A stretch of 64,000 nucleotides of DNA from Metallosphaera tengchongensis (GTDB lineage: Archaea > Thermoproteota > Thermoprotei_A > Sulfolobales > Sulfolobaceae), in NCBI RefSeq assembly GCF_013343295.1, contig NZ_CP049074.1:186001-250000 (forward strand), given 5' to 3'. The translations under genes and the position numbers were made by a program. The notes beneath the pieces are model-generated. The model was not told the origin of the DNA and ran no database searches. It worked only from the letters and a program-made list of their open reading frames with translations. Positions 34,917 through 43,254 of the stretch are shown piece after piece (positions within the stretch are counted from its first letter, which is position 1; each line of letters begins with the position of its first letter).

Positions 34917-35363
34917 TCAGAGCCTCTTACAGGAAAGCTTCTCTGAGGATATCAGTTCCTTTAGCTTCTGAACTGCTTGATTACCAGTCTGTAAGAGCTT
35001 TAACTCCTCAGGGTTAGCCACCTTCATCCTCACTAGCCAACCGTTCCCGTAGGGGTCTCTATTTACGAGTACGGGGCTCTTTTCAACCTCACCGTTTACA
35101 TCAATTATCTCACCAGAAACTGGAGCGGGTACTGGACCGGCCCACTTCCCGCTCTCCATGGTAGCAACAGGCTTGCCTCTCTCTACCTTAGTCCCCTTCT
35201 TCTTTATCCTCACTTTCACAACTTTTCCTGCCATAGTCTGGGCTAGATCAGTAATACCCACAAGGAGTGTATCGGGGGACTCTTGTTTAGCCCACACCGT
35301 ATTTTTCCCATCTATATAATAGAGAAGATTTTCAGGTATTTCACAATTGGATTCGACTACCAT
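34917..35363 (-). CDS. GcvH/LbpA-like lipoyl-carrier protein
   Basis: The protein has 148 residues with the lipoyl-domain fold of glycine-cleavage H protein. GITDLAQTMAGKVVKVRIKK near residue 36 is the N-terminal half. VATMESGKWAGPVPAPVSGE places the lipoylated lysine at K73. The ESGKW context differs from the ES(V/I)K-A-A/S of standard GcvH and resembles, as I recall, the lipoate-binding proteins of the sulfur-oxidising heterodisulfide-reductase-like system. It is coupled to a lipoate ligase one base downstream. No glycine-cleavage P or T genes are nearby. Confidence 0.8.
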   Translation of the reverse strand: MVVESNCEIPENLLYYIDGKNTVWAKQESPDTLLVGITDLAQTMAGKVVKVRIKKKGTKVERGKPVATMESGKWAGPVPAPVSGEIIDVNGEVEKSPVLVNRDPYGNGWLVRMKVANPEELKLLQTGNQAVQKLKELISSEKLSCKRL

Positions 35364-35593
35364 TTTCTCACTCAGTTCATTATAGAGTTTATACTAAACT
35401 AAAAATCTTTCCAATAGAATAGATGAAATAAATTAAACCTAAACTATTGGAGACTATTGGGCGTAGACCCATATGGACTAGGAAAATCAGTGTTGGGCTC
35501 AAATTCATTACTCTTAGAGAGGTGTATTGAGCCTTGATGCAGGGTTTACGACGTGAAATGTTCTTATAGCTTGAACAACGTACTATACAAGTT
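35364..35593. other. Non-coding stretch, no feature recognised
   Basis: This gap lies upstream of the divergent lipoyl-carrier gene and before the duplicated unit that starts near 35594. It holds AT-rich sequence with the carrier gene's promoter. I see no RNA gene, palindrome or transposase relic. Confidence 0.4.
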
Positions 35594-36137
35594 CTGAATA
35601 ACAGAGGCTACCTATAAGCTCCATTAAAATTTCGTAGTCATTTTCTGAGTAAGAGGTTGTTAAACAAGATCTGGAATTTTACAATAACTTTATTAAGAGG
35701 ATTGATATCTTTTTTTTCGGTCGATTTCTATGAAGAGATCAATAGAGGTCTCCACAAGTCACGATGCTAAATCTCTATATACTGTACTTTCCGATCCCTC
35801 CTTTGTGCTCCCTAGACTGTTTCCTCCTATAAAGGAGGTAAAGATTGACGGAAACTCCTTCGATGCTAATGGGAGGTTTATGCTCATGGGATTTTACATA
35901 CGTGGTAACCTGGTTAGAGGAGAGGAGATAATTTACGCTTTTCGCCTTTCAGGAAGCGGGGGGAAGGGCGATGGGAGACTCACAGTGAGAGTTGGATCTC
36001 CAGTTTACCTTACGTTGGAATATGAGGGGTGGATGGAAAGAACGTCAGGGATACTCTTCATAGACAGGTGGTTCAGCGATTTTGCAGAGAAGTTGGACGA
36101 AGAGGTCAGAATGGAAAGGATAAGGAGAAGAATTTAA
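35594..36137 (+). repeat. Tandem duplication, unit A
   Basis: About 540 bases, comprising roughly 135 bases of promoter region plus a DUF3211 gene, recur at 36366-36912. The similarity begins near CTGAATAACAGAG and ends at the stop codon. An IS200-like relic separates the units. Confidence 0.8.
35730..36137 (+). CDS. DUF3211 (STK_08120-type) protein, copy 1
   Basis: The protein has 135 residues. The family is confined mostly to Sulfolobales. It has a START/SRPBCC-like helix-grip fold known from a structural-genomics entry, suggesting binding of a hydrophobic ligand. The N-terminus reads EVSTSHDAKSLYTVLSDPSF. Copy 2 at 36505 differs at 18 of 135 positions by my count, mostly in residues 55-110 that would line a pocket. 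A TTTATTAAG box precedes it. Function is unknown. Confidence 0.75.
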   Translation: MKRSIEVSTSHDAKSLYTVLSDPSFVLPRLFPPIKEVKIDGNSFDANGRFMLMGFYIRGNLVRGEEIIYAFRLSGSGGKGDGRLTVRVGSPVYLTLEYEGWMERTSGILFIDRWFSDFAEKLDEEVRMERIRRRI

Positions 36138-36178
36138 CAAAGGGAGGACAAGCCTCACCCTTTATGATGGGATAGGGT
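36136..36178 (+). repeat. IS200/IS605-like end palindrome in front of a tnpA relic
   Basis: TTTAACAAAG at the stop of DUF3211 copy 1 is followed by ACAAGCCTCACCCTTTATGA and TGGGATAGGG. The transposase relic begins 28 bases later in the same orientation, which shows that the palindrome family is the left-end structure of an IS200/IS605 element. Confidence 0.6.
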
Positions 36179-36205
36179 TTAAATATCTCCTGTATACTTT
36201 AAAGT

Positions 36206-36366
36206 GTGAAATATAGGTCGACTAGACACGTGAAGTACCTCTGCAACTACCACTTTGTATAGACAGCAGAGCATGGAGGCGTTTTAACAGGCGAAGTCGC
36301 TGGATACACTAAAGAGGTCCTAAAGGGGTACCGGAGGAGCCAAATTGCGAGGTCCTAGCACTGGAT
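36206..36366 (+). pseudogene. IS200-type tnpA (Y1 transposase) remnant
   Basis: From a GTG the frame reads VKYRSTRHVKYLCNYHFV and then a stop. In the same frame it continues as VLTGEVAGYTKEVLKGY; further on, in a shifted frame, CEVLALDLNNRDLL can be read. These are the N-terminal segments of IS200-family Y1 transposases, which continue with HxH and tyrosine motifs that are missing here. The relic is roughly the first 55 residues. It sits between the two copies of the DUF3211 unit. Confidence 0.7.
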
Positions 36367-36912
36367 TTGAACAACCGAGATCTCCTACAAGCTCCAGTAA
36401 AATTTCGTATTCATCTTTTAGGTAAGAAGTCGTTAAATAAGATGTTGGAATTTTACAATATCTTTATTAAGAGGATTGATATATATATCTTCGGTCGATT
36501 TATAATGAAGAAATCGGTAGAGGTCTCCACAAGTCATGATACTCCATCTCTATATACTGTACTTTCCGATCCCTCCTTTGTGCTCCCTAGACTGTTTCCT
36601 CCTATAAAGGAGGTAAAGATTGACGGAAACTCCTTCGATGCTAATGGGAGGTTTATGCTCATGGGATTTCATATGCATGGTAACGTCATTAGGGGAGAGG
36701 AGATAATTTACGCTTTTCACCTTTCAGCAGGAGGAGGAAAGGGCGATGGGAGACTCACAGTGAGAGTTGGATCTCCAGTTCACCTTACGTTCGAATATGA
36801 GGGATGGATGGAAAGAACGTCAGAGATAGCCTTCATGGACAGGTGGTTCAGAGATTTTGCAGAGAAGTTGGACGAAGAGGTCAGAATGGAAAGGATCAGG
36901 AGAAGAATTTAA
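36366..36912 (+). repeat. Tandem duplication, unit B
   Basis: This is the second copy of the DUF3211 unit including its promoter region; see unit A at 35594. Similarity starts near TTTGAACAACCGAG. Confidence 0.8.
36505..36912 (+). CDS. DUF3211 (STK_08120-type) protein, copy 2
   Basis: The protein has 135 residues starting MKKSVEVSTSHDT. The frame is open for a further 46 codons upstream, but that stretch reads into the duplicated promoter region and the tnpA relic. The ATG at 36505 matches the start of copy 1 exactly. The C-terminal half is nearly identical to copy 1, including EKLDEEVRMERIRRRI. Some changes (Y56H, R58H, R72H, Y93H) introduce histidines, perhaps changing ligand preference. 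Function is unknown. Confidence 0.75.
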   Translation: MKKSVEVSTSHDTPSLYTVLSDPSFVLPRLFPPIKEVKIDGNSFDANGRFMLMGFHMHGNVIRGEEIIYAFHLSAGGGKGDGRLTVRVGSPVHLTFEYEGWMERTSEIAFMDRWFRDFAEKLDEEVRMERIRRRI

Positions 36913-37230
36913 CAACGTTCTAATTAACTCTCAGATCATTCAAAGACGATTTTTCCAACAAAGTTTAAAGTTAGAGAAGTAATTTACTTTATTTCCCTTT
37001 AGTGTAAAGCTATTTATTTCTAACCTTATCCACGATTTAATTGCTTCCCAAAAAGTTTAGGCAAATCTAGCATCGGTTCGCCTAATGTGCATGAAGCGTT
37101 TAGCATCGGGCCTCATTACTAAGATCATTAACATGACCCCATACCCTTTGTTTCTGAGATGGACTAGCTCTTTTAGGGCGTCTCACGCCCCGTATTGGAG
37201 GAGCGTGTGGAAATAAAGCTATACCTCACT

Positions 37231-37440
37231 TCACGAGACTGATCCCTTGACCTCGATCCATTTATTATTGAATCTGAAATCTAGCCTGCTATTCCCAACT
37301 TTCACCTCACTCTCCACGTCCTCTGGAAGAAACTTCCTCGCTATCTTGTCATGAAACCTGCTGTCCACGAGAACCCACAATCCATCCCTGCTGCAAGTAC
37401 TGAACAGTCTGTCTTCATCCCCTTAGTTTCTCTGACCAGT
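37231..37440 (-). pseudogene. sfsA: SfsA-family C-terminal remnant
   Basis: On the minus strand [19 protein letters not shown] can be read. After one frame shift, [17 protein letters not shown] follows, then [21 protein letters not shown] and a stop after VS. SfsA proteins have exactly these segments (…VGNSRIDF…EVKG), part of a nuclease-like fold. The N-terminal half is missing, the upstream side being replaced by two palindromes, and the end is truncated. It is a broken gene. The rest of 36913-37665 shows nothing else beside the palindromes. Confidence 0.65.
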
Positions 37441-37460
37441 GACCTTTTACGAAGAGAGGA

Positions 37461-37493
37461 AAGCCTCGCGCATTAGAGCGGGGAGGAAGTCAG
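37461..37493 (+). repeat. IS200/IS605-like end palindrome, identical pair copy 1
   Basis: AAGCCTCGCGCATTAGAGCG followed by GGGAGGAAGTCAG is repeated without a mismatch at 37573-37605, 112 bases away in the same orientation. It is preceded by TTTACGAAG. The pair lies against the broken end of the sfsA remnant. Confidence 0.7.
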
Positions 37494-37572
37494 CATGTCC
37501 TCCTAAATCATCTCCTCTATGCGATAGACGGAGAACATTTTATCTACCAATAACCATTTTACAAAGTAGGGG

Positions 37573-37605
37573 AAGCCTCGCGCATTAGAGCGGGGAGGAA
37601 GTCAG
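37573..37605 (+). repeat. IS200/IS605-like end palindrome, identical pair copy 2
   Basis: This is the second of two identical 33-nt palindromes; see 37461-37493. It is preceded by TTTACAAAG. Perfect identity suggests a recent duplication or gene conversion. Confidence 0.7.
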
Positions 37606-37665
37606 GTGATGATGAGTTTGCCGAGTAAAGATGGGTGATTTCACAAAAAAGTTCTGATTCAAGCT

Positions 37666-38916
37666 TTAACCTAGTTCCCTCAGGAACTGTTTCATCCACT
37701 CCTTAGCCATCATGTAGTCCTTAACATAAATGTTCTCGTTGAATGAGTGAATATTTGAACCGGGATGTTCAACTCCCACACCATCGGCGATTTGATTATT
37801 GTTGAGAATTCTGGCGAAGGACTCCATGGGTCCCGTGCCCGGACTATTGGGTATGACCTCCGGCTCAGTTCCATAAACCTTCTTTGCAGACTCGATCAGA
37901 GATATTGATATCTTACTGGTAATAGATGTCCTATAAGGTCTGACCTTACCCCATACCTTTATTTCAACTCCAGGGAGAAACTCCTTTAGTTGGTTCAGCA
38001 CTTCATCTGGGTCCTGATTTGGGACTAGCCTAAAGTCCAGTTTGGCCATGGCATATGACGGTATGACAGTCTTAGAGCCTTCACCAGTATAGCCTGAGTA
38101 AAGCCCAGCAATGTTGCACGTGGGCTCCTCTATCAACCTCCTTTCGAAGTCCTCAGGGAGCTTCTGTCCTAAAGCCTTTTCCATGGAAGCTCTATCACTC
38201 TTGAGATATTTCAGTTCGCTCTCAGTTAGCCACTTTACCTTATCATAAAATCCAGGTAGGGAAACCTTGTCTCCTCTCTTTAGAGAACTTAAGATTCTCA
38301 CCAAATCCCATGCAGGGTTCTTGGAAATCGGCGCATACATCGAGTGAAGGTCTTTCTCAGTCCTCAAAATTAATTCCACGTAGAGAAGACCCTTGACGCC
38401 TAGGACTATCTCTGGGGCCCCACTGGCTCCTCTTCCTGCTCCTTCCCAAAGGATGTAATCTGACTTCAACTCCTCCTTATGCGCCTCCAGGAAAGAATCT
38501 ATATTTGGACTTCCGATCTCCTCTTCACCCTCATAAACGAACTTGATATTAACCGGGGGTTTCCCCATTTCTATTATGGCCTGTAACCTCGCCATTAAGG
38601 AGCCTTTGTCGTCTCCTACACCCCTACCGATCAGTTTCCCATCCTTTTCCACTGGATTGAAAGGATCGCTTTGCCACCTTTCCAGGGGTTCAACTGGTTG
38701 TACGTCATAATGGTTGTAGATGAGAAGAGTTTTCTGGGCACCGACGTTAATCTCTCCAAGAACGTAAGGATTTCTTGATCTATGTTGGACTACCCTAGCC
38801 TCAATCCCATGGCTCTGCATGTAATCCTTAATGAACTTAGCGCCCTCCTCTCCCTTCCCCTTAGCCGAGGTAGTATCTATTTTAACAAATTCTATGAGAT
38901 CCTGTATGGAGTTCAT
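37666..38916 (-). CDS. M20-family metallopeptidase (dipeptidase-like)
   Basis: The protein has 416 residues. IYNHYDVQPVEPLERWQSDPF near residue 65 holds the first metal histidine and aspartate. GRGVGDDKGSLMARL near residue 97 holds the bridging aspartate. YEGEEEIGS near residue 128 holds the catalytic and metal glutamates, and VEHPGSNIHSFNENI near the end holds the last histidine. All zinc ligands appear intact. The fold has catalytic and lid domains and resembles carnosinase-like M20 dipeptidases. It is cytoplasmic and cleaves small peptides or deacylates amino acids. The gene is monocistronic. Confidence 0.88.
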   Translation of the reverse strand: MNSIQDLIEFVKIDTTSAKGKGEEGAKFIKDYMQSHGIEARVVQHRSRNPYVLGEINVGAQKTLLIYNHYDVQPVEPLERWQSDPFNPVEKDGKLIGRGVGDDKGSLMARLQAIIEMGKPPVNIKFVYEGEEEIGSPNIDSFLEAHKEELKSDYILWEGAGRGASGAPEIVLGVKGLLYVELILRTEKDLHSMYAPISKNPAWDLVRILSSLKRGDKVSLPGFYDKVKWLTESELKYLKSDRASMEKALGQKLPEDFERRLIEEPTCNIAGLYSGYTGEGSKTVIPSYAMAKLDFRLVPNQDPDEVLNQLKEFLPGVEIKVWGKVRPYRTSITSKISISLIESAKKVYGTEPEVIPNSPGTGPMESFARILNNNQIADGVGVEHPGSNIHSFNENIYVKDYMMAKEWMKQFLRELG

Positions 38917-38950
38917 GGATTTTTAATACCAATTCTCAATTAAATAAGTC

Positions 38951-39262
38951 ATGCTTAAGTACTCCGAGTATGTAAGGCATGGAATCACTGAGCCCTTACT
39001 CCTAATTTACGTATACAAAAAAGTAGAGGATGGAAAGGTAATCTCAGCCTTCAGGATAAACGTGTACAAGAACATGGCAGTAGCTGTATATGAGGACGAT
39101 AAGCTGCAGGGAGGGGAAGTCATCGATATATTCCCTGGATCCTTGGAGCATATCCTGAGAATCATTGAGAAATACTATCAGAAGGACGTCGATGACCTCG
39201 TAGTCTTTGGTGAAAAGAGTTACGTGGATCCGTTGTTAGACAGGTTAGATGACATTAGCTAG
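38951..39262 (+). CDS. Uncharacterised protein, 103 aa
   Basis: I do not recognise the family with confidence. The chain is a small soluble alpha/beta domain: LLLIYVYKKVEDGKVISAFR, then VAVYEDDKLQGG and a helical end (SLEHILRIIEKYY, VDPLLDRLDDI). It is transcribed divergently from the M20 peptidase with only 34 bases between starts, so the promoters overlap. It converges with a small membrane protein gene 12 bases downstream. Confidence 0.6.
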   Translation: MLKYSEYVRHGITEPLLLIYVYKKVEDGKVISAFRINVYKNMAVAVYEDDKLQGGEVIDIFPGSLEHILRIIEKYYQKDVDDLVVFGEKSYVDPLLDRLDDIS

Positions 39263-39274
39263 ATATCCCCCACG

Positions 39275-39484
39275 TTATAGAGCCATCCTTCCAAATTTTG
39301 TTCTTAAGAAAACTCCTAGAATTAAGAAGAAAACCGCGAAGCCAAGCAAAACAGGTACCACAGACCGCCAAGGGGAAAAGCTGTTAAGGTAAAGTGCTAG
39401 AATCAAGGTCATCACGAAGAAAACTGCCAATGGCACAACAACGGCAAACCACGTAAACGTATCCCATCTCTTGCTGGTAGCCAT
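39275..39484 (-). CDS. Small membrane protein, 69 aa
   Basis: The 69-residue protein has two membrane segments, about residues 12-31 and 42-61. Between them is a short loop with NSFSPWRSV; the basic C-terminus reads RTKFGRMAL. No family is recognised. It follows the PriX-like gene by 22 bases on the same strand, so it is probably the last gene of the ttuA-priX operon. A functional link is not evident. Confidence 0.6.
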   Translation of the reverse strand: MATSKRWDTFTWFAVVVPLAVFFVMTLILALYLNSFSPWRSVVPVLLGFAVFFLILGVFLRTKFGRMAL

Positions 39485-39506
39485 ATAACAATATATAATT
39501 TCTTTT

Positions 39507-39983
39507 TTATAAAGTTGTTTTATCGTTTTTTTCCAAAGCGGTCTTTATAGCCTGGTACAGATCCCTATCCTTTACCTGGAGAGAGTTTAGGGATGGGGGC
39601 ATTAACCCTTTGGCTTTAACTCCTCTTAGCACTGACCTTATCCACGTGTCGTAAACCTTCCCCCCATTTTTGTAGTAGAATGACTTTATCCTCTCTAATG
39701 CCTCGTCCTCAGGCAACTTCTTCACGTTCATTAAATACCTAGACGCAACGTAAAGGATAAACCTCTTTCTACCGTCCTCCAGGCCCCTCTCGAGGACTTT
39801 ATCAATCCAATCCATGGAGACATTTCTAGGCCTCGGTGGGAATATTCCTTCAACTTCAAATAGGAACTGGTTTTTCTCGTCAAAAACCCTAGAGACTCCG
39901 TCGTTGTATACTACGTAACCTGCTGGGGATCCATCAGGATATTTCAGTTGTATTTGGAACTCCCTTTTATCCTTATGTGACAT
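39507..39983 (-). CDS. priX: PriX-like DNA primase non-catalytic subunit
   Basis: The protein has 158 residues from the inner ATG. The helical part, [20 protein letters not shown] near residue 55 and [20 protein letters not shown], continues with [20 protein letters not shown]. It resembles the PriX subunit of Sulfolobus primase, which is related to the C-terminal domain of PriL. PriX joins PriS and PriL to form the heterotrimeric primase. A GTG five codons upstream is the alternative start. The gene overlaps the end of ttuA by 11 bases. The assignment is from memory and moderately sure. Confidence 0.62.
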   Translation of the reverse strand: MSHKDKREFQIQLKYPDGSPAGYVVYNDGVSRVFDEKNQFLFEVEGIFPPRPRNVSMDWIDKVLERGLEDGRKRFILYVASRYLMNVKKLPEDEALERIKSFYYKNGGKVYDTWIRSVLRGVKAKGLMPPSLNSLQVKDRDLYQAIKTALEKNDKTTL

Positions 39984-40920
39984 TTTCCTTCGCTCCACCC
40001 ATCTTGATTTTCAACGCGCAGAAGGAACATATTTCCCTGTCGCTATTTGTGGGTTTCCCACAAATTTTACATTTGCCAAGGTTATATTTTGGAAGATCCT
40101 CAAAGAAGGGTCTTATCCTTTTTTCGAAATTCTCAACAAGTCTAGTCATAAAGCCAGGGATTTCGTCCTCAGTAGCTTCCAACATCTTCCTTAGCTTATC
40201 TGACGTAGGGCCACCGACCCTTCTATTGTTGGGGCAGGAGTCCACCATGAATGGGATTTTATTCATCAGAGCGTACGTCATGATCTCCTTCTCGGAGGAG
40301 AGGAACAACGGTTTTACTTTCTTTAGATAACCGTTCTCTGCGGGGAGTACAGCCCTCAGTCTAGCAAGGTTCTGCAGGTCTCCCGTGTGATATCCAGCCA
40401 TCACAAACTGGGCCATATCGTTTAGGTTATGTCCGGTAGCTAATACATTAGCTCCAAGACCCTTCGCCACCTCCTCTAAGACATATCTCTTGACCAAACC
40501 GCAAGTGCTACATACTGGTCTTCTTATCCTAGTCTTGGCCTCGTCTATGGAGAAACCGTAGCTTTCCTTTAGCTTCAGGACCTTATACCTAACTCCGGTC
40601 AGCTCGAAGTTCTTGATTGCCATTTGAGTACTGAGTGAGGAGTACTGGGTCCCGCCATCTATGCCCAGATCAATGTTAATGCCTACCAGGTCAAAACCTA
40701 ACTTTGTGGATAGCTTAGACAAGACGTGAAGGAGAGTAGAACTATCCTTTCCTCCGGACACCGCTACGCCCACAGTTTCGTGCCTTTGAATCATATTATA
40801 GTCCACTATAGTTTTCTCGACCTTGGACTCAAACCATTCAGAGAAGTGTGTAGCACAAAGGGGGAGACTGTTGAAATGGACCCTTATAACTGCCTTAGAG
40901 TTACACTTCTTACAATACAC
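39973..40920 (-). CDS. ttuA: TtuA/Ncs6-type tRNA 2-thiolation enzyme
   Basis: The protein has 315 residues. An N-terminal zinc finger uses C3, C6, C22 and H25. The PP-loop SGGKDSS at residues 55-61 binds [17 protein letters not shown] near residue 137 and DSCPNN near residue 228 supply the iron-sulfur cluster cysteines, and a C-terminal zinc ribbon (CKICGKP … CSFC) closes it. The enzyme makes 2-thiouridine in tRNA: position 54 in TtuA, position 34 in Ncs6. The start is a GTG, with a TTTTTATAA box about 26 nt before it. It is the first gene of an operon with priX. Confidence 0.85.
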   Translation of the reverse strand: MYCKKCNSKAVIRVHFNSLPLCATHFSEWFESKVEKTIVDYNMIQRHETVGVAVSGGKDSSTLLHVLSKLSTKLGFDLVGINIDLGIDGGTQYSSLSTQMAIKNFELTGVRYKVLKLKESYGFSIDEAKTRIRRPVCSTCGLVKRYVLEEVAKGLGANVLATGHNLNDMAQFVMAGYHTGDLQNLARLRAVLPAENGYLKKVKPLFLSSEKEIMTYALMNKIPFMVDSCPNNRRVGGPTSDKLRKMLEATEDEIPGFMTRLVENFEKRIRPFFEDLPKYNLGKCKICGKPTNSDREICSFCALKIKMGGAKENVT

Positions 40921-40961
40921 ACATAAATATATTTATAGTGCGTTATAAAAAAGTGCCCAAA

Positions 40962-41633
40962 ATGGAAATATTAGCTGAAGTTCATGCTAAGTGGAAGCTG
41001 GAGAAGCTCAAGAAGGAGATAGACCTCTTAAGCGAGTTCGACGGTTATGACATTCCTGACGCAGCCCTAGGAGAACCTTCTGTAATCCCGTCTGTTGTCG
41101 GCACCTTAATAAGGGAGAGATTGGGTAACAAGAGGATAATACTAAATCAACGCCTGGTAGATGTCAATGAACTTTTCGTTAGATCTCTCTCCATAACTTC
41201 CAGAATGATGAACTTTGATGTTGCCTTCACTCAGGGGGACAAACCTAAGTTCGGTCATGAGGTTAATCAGCTCTCCTCTCAAAGGGCGATAGAAATAGCT
41301 AAGAGTTATAACGTTAGGGCTGGAGGGATGATTAGCTTAAGGAAGAGTAAGGATGAAATATTTTCTAGACTAGATCTTCCTGCAGACTTCTTCTTAGGTC
41401 TTCATTTTAGCGGTGTCAAATCCATCCTCAATTTACCTCTGGATAAAATTATACCATATGTTATTATAAGGACTGATAAAAATAAGGAGATCCTCAAGGG
41501 AATTTCTCAACCTTACTTTGAAACTGAAGAGGTAAAGTTAATTATAGATCAATTGGCAGGACTTAACGTGAAATCAGTCCTGATATCTGTACCTGGAGAT
41601 GTGGAGTATTTAAGTAAAATTGTTAGAAAGTAG
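40962..41633 (+). CDS. MTHFR-like TIM-barrel protein
   Basis: The protein has 223 residues from MEILAEVHAKWKLEK. Segments such as YDIPDAALGEPSVIPSVVG, then FDVAFTQGDKP and ADFFLGLHFSG resemble the strands of the methylenetetrahydrofolate-reductase TIM barrel. They include a TQGD-like motif near residue 86. It is shorter than true MetF (about 290 residues) and lacks a clear flavin site, so the activity is open. I chose the ATG at 40962 rather than an upstream start at 40938 because an ATATTTATAG box is about 28 nt before it. It is divergent from ttuA. Confidence 0.55.
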   Translation: MEILAEVHAKWKLEKLKKEIDLLSEFDGYDIPDAALGEPSVIPSVVGTLIRERLGNKRIILNQRLVDVNELFVRSLSITSRMMNFDVAFTQGDKPKFGHEVNQLSSQRAIEIAKSYNVRAGGMISLRKSKDEIFSRLDLPADFFLGLHFSGVKSILNLPLDKIIPYVIIRTDKNKEILKGISQPYFETEEVKLIIDQLAGLNVKSVLISVPGDVEYLSKIVRK

Positions 41634-41716
41634 CTATTTTCCAGTTCTTTTGTCTGACTGATTTGCGGAGCAATTTACGGTTTCGTCATATCCGGAAATA
41701 CTTATTAGGTTTTTAG

Positions 41717-42421
41717 ATGGATAATACTGATATGCCATGGAAATGTTCAGGATGCGGGACAGAAAATCCAGATGACGCAGCATACTGCGTTACGTGCGGT
41801 CTCAAGAAACCAGAAGGACAAATAGCAACTGAGACTAGCCAAGTAACTCAGGAACAAGCACCTGAAGTACAACAAAGCCAGGGTAACCAAGAACCAGTCC
41901 TGCAAACGCAGGAGGAGCAAAAGCCTGAGACATCGGCAGTGCAGGAGGAGCAACCTCAAGCTCCTGAGGAGGCCAATGTTGCTCAGCAGGTTGCCGAATC
42001 AAAACCAGTGACTGAAACACAACCAGCGGAACAATCAACTCAACCTGTCGCTCAACCTGGGCCAGCTCAGCAAACAGTTGAACAGAAGGTCACGTTCAAG
42101 TACTATATTCAATTCATCGCGACACCTGTATCAGCCTTGAACAAGACAAAGGTTCCCTTGGACTTTGAAGTCTTCGAAAGTATATCGTTGGGGAGAAGTC
42201 CGGAAAACGTAATAATGATACCGGACGGTGAAATATCGAGAAGGCATGCTATTCTATATAAGGAGGGGGACTCTTTGTATATTGAGGACCTCAATAGCAC
42301 CAATGGGACTTACATATACGATGGAAAGATATTCCAGACTGTGAAGGGAAAGGCTCCCTTACCTGGTAACGCAGTCGTTAAGCTGGGAAATAATACTATA
42401 ATAAAGATTGTGAGAGAATGA
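41717..42421 (+). CDS. arnA: FHA-domain zinc-ribbon protein, ArnA-like
   Basis: The protein has 234 residues. The N-terminal zinc ribbon has C10, C13, C24 and C27. A low-complexity region of about 90 Gln/Glu/Pro-rich residues follows. The C-terminal FHA domain has ISLGRSPENVIMIPDGEISR, then RHAILYKEG and EDLNSTNGTYIYDG, with the phosphothreonine-binding R, S, RRH and N residues intact. The domain order and neighbours match ArnA, which with ArnB represses the archaellum in Sulfolobus acidocaldarius. It is the first gene of the operon arnA-phosphatase-arnB. Confidence 0.82.
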   Translation: MDNTDMPWKCSGCGTENPDDAAYCVTCGLKKPEGQIATETSQVTQEQAPEVQQSQGNQEPVLQTQEEQKPETSAVQEEQPQAPEEANVAQQVAESKPVTETQPAEQSTQPVAQPGPAQQTVEQKVTFKYYIQFIATPVSALNKTKVPLDFEVFESISLGRSPENVIMIPDGEISRRHAILYKEGDSLYIEDLNSTNGTYIYDGKIFQTVKGKAPLPGNAVVKLGNNTIIKIVRE

Positions 42422-43254
42422 GTTCTTGGCCTCAAGAGAGGAAGGACAATATTCTGAACTTAGTGAGTAAGGCAACAGAGATGTTCTCATCGACTAAACC
42501 TCTCTTGAGGGTGGGGGAGAAAAGGAGAGCAGTTTACGTTGGGGACACCCATGGGGCCTATAACGTCACAAGGCACGTACTGGAGAACTATGCAAACTTC
42601 GATGTCATTGTGTTTCTGGGAGACTATGTAGACAGGGAACCATATGGACTGGAAAACTTAGAATTGATACTCTCAAAGTTTATCGAAAGTCCTGAAAAGA
42701 TTGTTGTCTTAAGGGGAAATCACGAGAGTCCTCTCACCAACGATTATTACGGCTTTAAAACTGAGGTGGAACAGAAACTTGGAGGAGAAAGCTACAAGGA
42801 ATTCGTTGAACTCTTTTCCCAAATGCCCTACGCTGCAATAGTGAACGATTACTTCTGTGTCCATGGGGGGATAGCGAGAAATCTGAAGTCGGTAACCCAG
42901 CTGGATGAACTTAAGAAGCCAGATGTCCTGCCGGAGGACGAGATTGCTTTTGAGTTGCTTTGGAATGATCCGAGGGAAGAATTGGACGGATTCGTCCCCA
43001 ACGTGAGGGGAGAAGGAACGTTCTTCTACGGAAGGGATGTAACCCTCAATTTTCTCAAGGAGAACCTCCTAAAAGGAATTATAAGGGGACACGAGGTCGC
43101 AGACGGCTTCAGGGCGGAGATGGATGAAAGAGTTATAACAGTGTTCTCAAGTAGATACCATAAGATGAGAGCTGGAATTCTTTTACAAGAGGACGGAAAG
43201 TTCAGTCAGGTTTACTTAGATGAGACCTTCTTATTTAACGGTGATAGGTCATGA
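42418..43254 (+). CDS. PP2A-like serine/threonine protein phosphatase
   Basis: The protein has 278 residues of the PPP family. All metal motifs are present: YVGDTHGAY near residue 41, FLGDYVDREP near residue 66, LRGNHESPL near residue 98, VHGGIA near residue 151 and GIIRGHEVADG near residue 219. It removes phosphate from Ser/Thr. The start overlaps the arnA stop (ATGA), and the end overlaps the arnB start in the same way, so the three proteins should be made together. Its likely substrates are ArnA and/or ArnB. Confidence 0.88.
   Translation: MSSWPQERKDNILNLVSKATEMFSSTKPLLRVGEKRRAVYVGDTHGAYNVTRHVLENYANFDVIVFLGDYVDREPYGLENLELILSKFIESPEKIVVLRGNHESPLTNDYYGFKTEVEQKLGGESYKEFVELFSQMPYAAIVNDYFCVHGGIARNLKSVTQLDELKKPDVLPEDEIAFELLWNDPREELDGFVPNVRGEGTFFYGRDVTLNFLKENLLKGIIRGHEVADGFRAEMDERVITVFSSRYHKMRAGILLQEDGKFSQVYLDETFLFNGDRS

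Noticed and set aside
36367-36504. 46-codon N-terminal extension of DUF3211 copy 2
   Set aside because: Reads through the duplicated promoter and the transposase relic; copy 1 starts at the inner methionine.
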